DNA from: an uncultured Actinomyces sp.
GTDB lineage: Bacteria > Actinomycetota > Actinomycetes > Actinomycetales > Actinomycetaceae
Direction: 5' to 3'
NCBI GenBank assembly: GCA_915063485.1
Contig: CAJZDJ010000069.1
Coordinates: 1-11,037 of the forward strand
DNA length: 11,037 nt
Part shown: piece by piece, positions 6,088-11,037 of the stretch
Layout of the letters: every line of letters starts with the position of its first letter
Position numbering within the stretch: the first letter of the stretch is position 1
Translations under genes and position numbers: made by a program
The notes under the pieces: generated by a model
Told to the model about the DNA's origin: nothing
Seen by the model: only the letters and a program-made list of their open reading frames with translations
The model's database searches: none

Positions 6088-7928
6088 TGACGCACATTCT
6101 CTCAGCTGTTGCCTGGCCCTATGCGAACGGGCCACGCCACATTGGCCACGTAGCCGGTTTCGGTGTCCCCTCAGACGTTTTCTCCCGCTACATGCGAATG
6201 GCTGGCTATGACGTGCTCATGGTTTCCGGCACTGACGAGCACGGCACCCCCATCCTGGTGGCCGCCGACGAAGCTGGAGTTAGCGCCCGCGAACTAGCAG
6301 ACGAAAACAATCGCCTCATTGTTGAGGACCTGGTTGCCCTGGGCCTGTCCTATGACCTGTTCACCCGCACCACCACCGGTAACCACTACCGGGTTGTGCG
6401 TGAAATGTTCGAGGCCGTGCGCGACAACGGTTACATGATTGAGCGCACCACCCGCTCGGCCATCTCGCCCTCCACCGGCCGCACCCTGCCCGACCGTTAC
6501 ATTGAAGGTACCTGCCCTATCTGCGGAGCCGACGGCGCCCGTGGCGACCAGTGCGACAACTGCGGTAACCAGCTTGACCCCACTGACCTGATTAACCCCC
6601 GCAGCCGCATCAACGGCGAAACCCCCAAGTTCATCGAATCCAACCACTGGTTCCTGGACCTGCCGGCGCTGGCCGACGCCCTAGGTGAGTGGCTGGATGA
6701 GCGTGAAGCCTCGGGCACATGGCGCCCCAACGTCATTAAGTTCTCCCAGAACATCCTCAAGGAAATTCGCCCGCGCGCCATGAGCCGCGACATTGACTGG
6801 GGTATCCCGATCCCCGGTTGGGATGACCAGCCTGGCAAGCGCCTGTATGTGTGGTTCGACGCCGTAATCGGCTACCTGTCTGCCTCCATCGAGTGGGCGC
6901 GCCGCAGTGGCGATCCCGAGGCCTGGCGCCAGTGGTGGAACAACCCCGACGCCCTGACCTACTACTTCATGGGTAAAGACAACATTGTTTTCCACTCCCA
7001 GATTTGGCCTGCTGAAATGCTGGCCCAAAACGGTAAGGGCTCACGCGGCGGCGACCACAACCCCTTCGGTCAGCTAAACCTGCCCACCGAGGTGGTTTCC
7101 AGTGAGTTCCTCACCATGGAGGGCAAGAAGTTCTCTTCCTCCCACGGCATCGTGATTTATGTGCGTGATGTGCTCAGCCGCTACCAGGCTGACGCGCTGC
7201 GTTACTTCATCTCCATTGCCGGCCCGGAAACCGCCGACGCTGACTTCACCTGGGCTGAGTTCGTGCGTCGCACCAACTCTGAGCTGGTGGCTGCCTGGGG
7301 TAACCTGGTCAACCGCACCGCCTCCATGATTCACAAGCGTTTCGGGCAGATCCCTGAGCCGGGCGAGTTCACTTTCGAAGACCGCTCGCTGCTATCTGAG
7401 GTGGAGCGCGGTTTTAAGACCGTGGGTGACCTGATCATGCATCACCGCCAAAAGGCCGCCCTGAGCGAAGCCATGCGCCTGGTGGGTGAAGCCAACCGCT
7501 ACATCGCTGAGACTGAGCCTTTCAAGCTCAAGAGCGAAGACCAGCAAGAGCGCCTACGCACCATCTTGTTCGTGTTAGCCCAGGTAGTGGCTGACTTGAA
7601 CCTGATGCTCAGCCCCTTCCTGCCGCACGCCGCTAACGACGTCGACCGCGTAATGGGTGGGGACGGCCAGATCGCCCCCATGCCGGTGATTGAGGAAGTA
7701 ACCGAGCTGGACCCGCAGGTGCTGCCGGCAGACTTCGCAGGGCGCAAGTCCTATCCGATCATCACCGGTGACTACACCACCGCCCCCACCTGGCAGCGTC
7801 ACGCAGTCACCCCGGGCACGCCCGTAGGCAAGCCCACCCCGGTGTTTGTGAAACTGGATGAAGCCATCATTGAGCAGGAGCTGGCCCGTTACGCCGGGCA
7901 GGTGCCCGACGACGTCACCGGCGCCTGA
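6087..7928 (+). CDS. metG: methionyl-tRNA synthetase
   Basis: Cytoplasmic class I aminoacyl-tRNA synthetase that charges tRNA-Met with methionine, using ATP. The 613-aa product begins with the standard actinobacterial [18 protein letters not shown], carrying the HIGH signature at 18-21. A zinc knuckle has four Cys at 143, 146, 156 and 159 (CPICG...CDNCG). WFDAVIGY is at 256-263, and the KMSKS-type loop reads KFSSS at 348-352. The C-terminal anticodon-binding helical domain continues to about residue 550, and there is no extra C-terminal tRNA-binding domain. Length and start fit the family. It is divergent from the 222-aa gene and 117 bp ahead of tatD in the same direction. The GC-rich codon use fits a resident core gene. 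Confidence 0.97.
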   Translation: MTHILSAVAWPYANGPRHIGHVAGFGVPSDVFSRYMRMAGYDVLMVSGTDEHGTPILVAADEAGVSARELADENNRLIVEDLVALGLSYDLFTRTTTGNHYRVVREMFEAVRDNGYMIERTTRSAISPSTGRTLPDRYIEGTCPICGADGARGDQCDNCGNQLDPTDLINPRSRINGETPKFIESNHWFLDLPALADALGEWLDEREASGTWRPNVIKFSQNILKEIRPRAMSRDIDWGIPIPGWDDQPGKRLYVWFDAVIGYLSASIEWARRSGDPEAWRQWWNNPDALTYYFMGKDNIVFHSQIWPAEMLAQNGKGSRGGDHNPFGQLNLPTEVVSSEFLTMEGKKFSSSHGIVIYVRDVLSRYQADALRYFISIAGPETADADFTWAEFVRRTNSELVAAWGNLVNRTASMIHKRFGQIPEPGEFTFEDRSLLSEVERGFKTVGDLIMHHRQKAALSEAMRLVGEANRYIAETEPFKLKSEDQQERLRTILFVLAQVVADLNLMLSPFLPHAANDVDRVMGGDGQIAPMPVIEEVTELDPQVLPADFAGRKSYPIITGDYTTAPTWQRHAVTPGTPVGKPTPVFVKLDEAIIEQELARYAGQVPDDVTGA

Positions 7929-7946
7929 GCTGCTTAGAAACTAACT

Positions 7947-7987
7947 GTGCCCTCGTCGCTAGCCGTAACTGGTAGCGCCGAGGGCAC
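7947..7987 (+). terminator. strong hairpin between metG and tatD
   Basis: GTGCCCTCG (7947-7955) pairs perfectly with CGAGGGCAC (7979-7987). Inside, CGCTA-CC pairs with GGTAGCG with one bulged base, closing a six-nt loop. No T-run follows, so it may be a U-less terminator, an attenuator, or an RNA-stability or processing element within a metG-tatD transcript. Confidence 0.6.
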
Positions 7988-8033
7988 GTGCATGTAACTT
8001 GCGCCCTTAACCGGGCTCTGCCCCCCATCTACC

Positions 8034-8039
8034 AGGGAG
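8034..8039 (+). promoter_or_regulatory. tatD ribosome binding site
   Basis: AGGGAG lies six bases before the GTG at 8046. It fixes GTG as the start codon and supports translation independent of metG. Confidence 0.75.
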
Positions 8040-8045
8040 AACAAA

Positions 8046-8975
8046 GTGTCTAAACGTAAGCCAAGCGATTGGCCGGCGCTGGAAAATATTGCCCGCCTGC
8101 CGCAGGCGGTTATGGATAACCACACCCACTTGCCGATTTCGCCCACTGAGGGCCCGGGGGCGGCTGCTGCTTCCGGCCCGCTTAGCGCCGCGCAGCTGGT
8201 AGAGCGAGCCCAGGTGGTGGGGGTGGACCGCATGATCACTAGCGCCTGTGAGCTGCCCGCTTTTGCGCCGTCGCTGGAGTTGGCCCGACAGCTGCCGGGG
8301 GTGAAGGTGGCGCTGGCGATTCACCCTAATGAGGCGGTGCTGCATGCGGGCGTCAGCGAGGTGGGCCCTGATGGTTTGCAGCCGCGTTTTGAGGCCCACC
8401 ATGGCGCATATGATCTCGACGCCGCCTTGGCCAAGGTGGAGCAGACCTGCCGCGAAAACCCCGAAACTGTGGTGGCGGTGGGGGAGACCGGCATGGATTT
8501 GTTCCGTACCGGCCCGCGTGGGAGCGTGGCGCAGCGGGAGTCTTTCCGCGCCCATATCGCTCTGGCTAAAGAGCTGGGTTTACCGTTGCAGATACATGAC
8601 CGCCAGGCTCACCGTGAGTGCATTGAGGTTTTGCTTGCCGACGGCGCCCCTGAACGCACGGTTTTCCACTGCTTTAGTGGGGATGAGGCTATGGCCCAGG
8701 TGTGCGCTGAGCACGGCTGGTATGCCTCAGTGGCGGGGCCGGTGACTTACAAATCTAACCGGGAACTGCGCGCCGCAATTGCGGCTATGCCACAGCAGTT
8801 GCTGCTGGTGGAAACCGATGCCCCCTACCTGCCGCCCACCCCTTACCGGGGTATGCCTAATGGCTCTTACCTGTTGCCAGTGACGTTAACCGCCTTGGCG
8901 CAGCTGCGCCAGCTGAGCCTAGAGCAAATGTGCCAGCTGGTTAACCGCAACAGCCGTGAAGTGTACGGCTTCTAA
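8046..8975 (+). CDS. tatD: TatD-family metal-dependent deoxyribonuclease
   Basis: Metal-dependent hydrolase of the TatD family; characterised members are DNases with 3'-5' exonuclease activity linked to DNA repair. The 309-aa product has a (beta/alpha)8 hydrolase fold. Likely metal ligands are visible in order: His26 and His28 (DNHTHLP), Glu147 (VGETGMD), His184 (IHDRQAH), His208 (FHCFSGD) and Asp258 (ETDAPYLPP). The C-terminal PYRGMPNGSYLLP block is also typical. It is somewhat longer than the usual 260-270 aa because of about 20 extra N-terminal residues and an Ala/Gly-rich insertion around 35-48. The start is GTG with a good RBS. The order metG-tatD is conserved in actinobacteria, but the rpfB/ksgA/ispE genes that often follow are missing here. 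Confidence 0.93.
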   Translation: MSKRKPSDWPALENIARLPQAVMDNHTHLPISPTEGPGAAAASGPLSAAQLVERAQVVGVDRMITSACELPAFAPSLELARQLPGVKVALAIHPNEAVLHAGVSEVGPDGLQPRFEAHHGAYDLDAALAKVEQTCRENPETVVAVGETGMDLFRTGPRGSVAQRESFRAHIALAKELGLPLQIHDRQAHRECIEVLLADGAPERTVFHCFSGDEAMAQVCAEHGWYASVAGPVTYKSNRELRAAIAAMPQQLLLVETDAPYLPPTPYRGMPNGSYLLPVTLTALAQLRQLSLEQMCQLVNRNSREVYGF

Positions 8976-9137
8976 ATGGAACTATGGCAGAAACTATCCA
9001 AGGCACAACAATGTGGCCCTTCATATGGATGCTGCCGGAGTTTTGATATTTTGGCAGATCCTCCAGGTAACTTTAAGAATGAAATGATCATCCTTATTGT
9101 GAATAGGTCGGAACCCGGTTTCGTTGATGCGGGGTGA
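8976..9137 (+). CDS. possible 53-aa ORF abutting tatD
   Basis: An ATG directly follows the tatD stop (TAAATG), giving a 53-codon frame that starts MELWQKLSKAQQCGPSYGCC and ends at a TGA inside the left arm of the next hairpin. The position would allow translational coupling to tatD. Three Cys occur in residues 13-20. No RBS, domain or relative is recognisable and the base composition is AT-richer than tatD, so it may be a chance frame or a remnant. Confidence 0.25.
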   Translation: MELWQKLSKAQQCGPSYGCCRSFDILADPPGNFKNEMIILIVNRSEPGFVDAG

Positions 9138-9172
9138 GCGACATGTGCCTGTGCGGCACACGCCGCTCACCC
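9132..9172 (+). terminator. strong hairpin downstream of tatD
   Basis: GGGTGAGCG (9132-9140) pairs perfectly with CGCTCACCC (9164-9172). After a 3x3 internal loop, TGTGCC (9144-9149) pairs with GGCACA (9155-9160). There is no following T-run. It could end the metG-tatD transcript or be the first element of a larger structured RNA that continues to 9359. Confidence 0.5.
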
Positions 9173-9200
9173 TTGAAGCCACCTATCATAACGCTCTAGA

Positions 9201-9359
9201 TACCCTCCTGCTAAGGCTGAGGGTAGACACGCAAGTCAGGTCTTTAAAACCTGCGTGGAGTGGCCTGGGGTCGTATCCAGCAACCGTGAAGAGCAGTCCT
9301 GGCCTCAGGGGCAGGTTAAGTTCAAGATAGTGGTGACGCACCCACTATAGGAGGTGCGT
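9201..9359 (+). ncRNA. candidate structured RNA region (unknown)
   Basis: Successive inverted repeats are TACCCTC/GAGGGTA (9201-9207/9219-9225), CACGCA...GGT/ACCTGCGTG (9228-9257), GGCC/GGCC with flanking pairs (9262-9304), and two mutually exclusive stems ATAGTGG/CCACTAT (9327-9348) and ACGCACC/GGTGCGT (9336-9359). The motifs of tmRNA, SRP RNA, RNase P RNA and tRNA that I would expect are not present. Strand and transcription are unknown; no promoter was identified. Confidence 0.25.
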
Positions 9360-9360
9360 A

Positions 9361-9451
9361 GATTCAGCATGCCTTTTCCCTTTCAAACCACCTTTGCGGC
9401 CTGAAATATAAGGAGTAGCTTGTTAACTACCTAACATGTGATTACATGTAG
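9361..9451. other. short gap before the 155-aa gene, nothing clear
   Basis: This stretch lies between the structured region and the 3' end of the 155-aa gene. It holds a weak dyad around ACATGT (about 9431-9451) that could act as a minus-strand hairpin just after the gene's TAG, but it lacks a T-run. No gene is seen. Confidence 0.4.
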
Positions 9452-9919
9452 CTATAATACGCTCATCATCTTGTCGGCAGGAACGGGGACTAGCTGAGCA
9501 GCTCGCATCGCCATATCTATTTCTTCAACCTTTCCCAGACTAACAACGGCTACTTTGTCGCAGTGTTTTTTCAATGCGTCAAAAAGGTCAACCGCAAAAT
9601 ACCTAAAAGCATCACCAGGATCAAAACTAGTATTAGCATCTTTGGGTATCACACAGAATATGAACCCTCCGGTATATTCATCCTTAAATAATGGAGTCCA
9701 GGCGCAAATTTCTCCAGGCATCTCCAAGATAAATGGACTCGCCTCTGGCTTATAAGTAGAACTTTTTAGTAATGGAAGTTCGCTTATGATGTCACTAAAC
9801 ATAGGGGCAAGGTTTTTGCCCTCAAAACTGGCGAACCATGATAAACCAAGATTGTCAATAAGCTTATTCATTAAGTCAACAAGCGCACCTTCGCCTGTGA
9901 AGTGGATATTAAAAGCCAT
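9452..9919 (-). CDS. hypothetical cytoplasmic protein, 155 aa
   Basis: Not recognised. The start is well supported: AAGGAGG (complement of 9926-9932) lies six bases before the ATG. The product is a soluble, mixed alpha/beta-looking protein without signal peptide or membrane segment. It has an amphipathic N-terminal helix region (ALVDLMNKLIDNLGL, about 12-26), a central hydrophobic strand block (GGFIFCVIP, about 84-92), and helix-like DAFRYFAVDLFDALKKHC near 103-120. It has two Cys. It stands alone in an AT-richer gene-poor stretch beyond tatD, on the opposite strand. Small soluble orphans in such places are sometimes immunity or accessory proteins, but nothing here shows a partner toxin. Confidence 0.7.
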   Translation of the reverse strand: MAFNIHFTGEGALVDLMNKLIDNLGLSWFASFEGKNLAPMFSDIISELPLLKSSTYKPEASPFILEMPGEICAWTPLFKDEYTGGFIFCVIPKDANTSFDPGDAFRYFAVDLFDALKKHCDKVAVVSLGKVEEIDMAMRAAQLVPVPADKMMSVL

Positions 9920-9925
9920 GTGAAG

Positions 9926-9980
9926 CCTCCTTACCTCGGTGAGCTAAACACTATCAGATTTTCAATCGAATTCATAGTGT
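9926..9980 (-). promoter_or_regulatory. RBS and operator-like palindrome of the 155-aa gene
   Basis: The minus strand carries AAGGAGG (9926-9932) and, further upstream, a perfect dyad ACACTAT/ATAGTGT (9948-9954 and 9974-9980) with a 19-nt centre that itself contains GATT-TTC-AATC. A possible TAGTGT -10 box (9948-9953) lies inside the near arm. A repressor binding the dyad would cover the promoter. The promoter call is weak because no -35 box is clear. Confidence 0.4.
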
Positions 9981-10646
9981 GGTGGACATTTTGCTCTGGT
10001 ATTAAAACTAATACGTTGCACGTAAACCTCCATACAAACCTCATATATGCTGAATGGTTAAGGCTGTGAGCCTACACTTAGATGCGCTCCGTGCGAAAGC
10101 AACTAAATCCTCTTGCCTGTAACCATCTCAAGTAGCTGTACGTCCCAAGCATAAACAATGCCTTATTCAAGCCTAATTGCCTCGAGGGCGTCTTTATGGT
10201 TTGGGTCAGTTAGGTTTTGAAGGCATCTGTCTCGGGGAGTACTCAAGCTATGTAATGTGTATGTAATGTACGAGGTTTCGAAATCTTAGAGTGGAGCCAG
10301 GTAAGTATTTAGGATGTTAATGGCTTCAGTAGATCGGTTAGTCTGTTAGAGATATGAGGATGATTGAAGTAAACAGAAGTCCTGAGTGTGGTATTTAGGT
10401 GCCTCATGATCTCACTCGGGCAGCCAGGAACATGCATACAAGTAAGCTGAGGTGATTTTTGCCTGCGTTAACCCCTTATCAATGTAAGTGTTAGGTGCAC
10501 AATACATTTCAGTAATATCATGATAAACACACCCACGTGACTTCGAGTGTGACGTGATTATCGCTGGAAAATAAATCGTGGATATGACGTTGCTGGCGTA
10601 GGGTCAACAGGGAAGGTCATGGGGCGTTGCCCGTAGGGGCTAGTGA
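9981..10646. other. gene-poor AT-richer stretch
   Basis: No supportable gene. Contents are a tandem duplication of TATGTAATGT (10249-10270), a 7-bp dyad ATGGTTA/TAACCAT (10054-10060 and 10120-10126), and a minus-strand frame with three internal stops (10163-10603) that may be a gene remnant. Nothing matches a known RNA. Confidence 0.5.
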
Positions 10647-10741
10647 GACAAGCACCTGATAGCTGCGTTACGTGCTATGTCTTGTCAGCCGTATCGTGAG
10701 CGCTGTTAGGCATTACTTGTGATACGGCAAGCTAACGCGGC
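10647..10741 (+). other. nested inverted repeats, possible pseudoknotted RNA
   Basis: GCTGCGTTA (10662-10670) pairs with TAACGCGGC (10733-10741) with one G-U pair. Inside it, GCCGTATC (10688-10695) pairs perfectly with GATACGGC (10721-10728). GACAAG (10647-10652) can pair with CTTGTC (10681-10686), placing the first arm of the outer stem in its loop, a pseudoknot-like arrangement. The strand is arbitrary. Confidence 0.4.
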
Positions 10742-10773
10742 CTACCTGATTCAACGTGCCGGTCTGTTACTTT

Positions 10774-10813
10774 CAACCTAAAGGTGTCCAGGTGCATGAA
10801 CGTGTTTAGGTTG
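10774..10813. repeat. perfect 9-bp inverted repeat
   Basis: CAACCTAAA (10774-10782) and TTTAGGTTG (10805-10813) are exact reverse complements around a 22-nt centre. There is no T-run and no adjacent accepted gene. It could be an operator or a hairpin. Confidence 0.5.
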
Positions 10814-10971
10814 GGATGCTCAAATGTGGTGGACGTGTGAGGTCTTTTGCTCGATGGTGCAGGAACTTCCATCATTGAAATACCTCGGACTTTAGCTTGT
10901 CGCGACACACCAGTTTATTTGAACTATCGCTACAGTTACAAATACGAAGAGCCAGAAAACCCTATTGGTTT

Positions 10972-11030
10972 TCCTCTATATCTATTAATTTCCTCTATGT
11001 CGTCTATTAATTTCCTTTATATCTGCTAAT
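10972..11030. repeat. three imperfect tandem units at the right edge
   Basis: On the plus strand TTTCCTCTATATCTATTAA, then TTTCCTCTATG...CTATTAA (three bases longer), then TTTCCTTTATATCTGCTAA run head to tail. Units are 19, 22 and 19 bp and may continue outside the window. Confidence 0.65.
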
Positions 11031-11037
11031 AATGTTG
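10985..11037 (-). pseudogene. possible 3' end of a minus-strand frame entering from the right
   Basis: A minus-strand frame open at the window edge reads TLLADIKEINRRHRGN and then meets TAA. The IxxIxxxHRGN pattern resembles the stretch just before YGxRRI in IS3-family OrfB transposases, and the stop falls where that motif would follow. It lies within tandem repeats and is only 16 codons long, so chance resemblance is quite possible. Confidence 0.15.

Noticed and set aside
6294..7334. Several minus-strand frames opposite metG
   Set aside because: They are shadows of the conserved MetRS coding sequence.
9124..9330. 68-aa plus-strand frame beginning TTG-ATG
   Set aside because: It overlaps the hairpin cluster, has no RBS and no recognisable domain; the inverted repeats explain the sequence better.
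10054..10126. tRNA-like length (73 nt) with a perfect 7-bp closing stem ATGGTTA/TAACCAT
   Set aside because: The T arm does not pair and lacks a TTC-type loop, the D arm would have a three-base loop, and no anticodon arm forms.
10249..10270. TATGTAATGT tandem copies as a possible CRISPR or iteron array
   Set aside because: Only two directly adjacent copies with no spacers and no cas or rep gene nearby.
10309..10437. 42-aa minus-strand ATG frame
   Set aside because: No RBS upstream, no recognisable features, and length well within chance expectation.
10847..11029. 60-aa plus-strand frame with TTG start
   Set aside because: Rare start, poor RBS, and its C-terminal third is simply the translation of the AT-rich tandem repeats.

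Overview
The window looks like chromosomal DNA of a high-GC Gram-positive bacterium (Actinobacteria, perhaps an Actinomycetaceae-type lineage). The evidence is the GC-rich housekeeping genes, a typical actinobacterial MetRS N-terminus, TAnnnT-type -10 boxes, a leaderless-looking metG start and a GTG start for tatD. The backbone rsmI ... metG - tatD is the same neighbourhood seen in mycobacteria (Rv1003 rsmI, Rv1007c metS, Rv1008 tatD, then rpfB/ksgA/ispE). Genus is not resolved.

Layout. At 8-985 (+) is rsmI, the 16S rRNA C1402 2'-O-methyltransferase, with an Ala-rich N-terminal extension. At 1152-1718 (+) is a nicotinamidase (pncA) with an intact Asp-Lys-Cys triad and metal site. A perfect 19-bp inverted repeat (1821-1877) separates it from a block of three minus-strand genes (5826 back to 1891). 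These encode two-TM membrane proteins of 222, 256 and 753 aa, which I read as one paralogous family of unknown function. Each has an extracytoplasmic domain of about 110 residues with a cysteine pair 44-45 residues apart and a closing FA(V/I)A(D/E) motif. Each has its own -10 box and an AAGGA RBS with identical spacing. The 753-aa member carries a cytoplasmic tail of about 500 residues rich in Q/P/A/G/Y, with YGQ, NPYxT and PGQPIExYGQQATQPLNPYxT repeats and two C-terminal TRVI motifs. The two short paralogs are visibly AT-richer than the flanking genes.

At 6087-7928 (+) is metG and at 8046-8975 (+) is tatD, separated by a strong hairpin without a U-tract. Beyond tatD the expected rpfB/ksgA/ispE synteny stops. 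The last 2 kb (8976-11037) are AT-richer and gene-poor. They hold a possible 53-aa ORF abutting tatD, a 155-aa minus-strand orphan with a good RBS and an operator-like palindrome, clusters of stable inverted repeats (9132-9359 and 10647-10813) that could be structured RNAs, and imperfect tandem repeats at the right edge. I read this part as an accessory or decaying segment.

The most notable content is the three-gene membrane family with the repeat-rich cytoplasmic tail. Next are the unexplained structured intergenic DNA elements beyond tatD. No phage, toxin-antitoxin, CRISPR or complete IS system can be supported.
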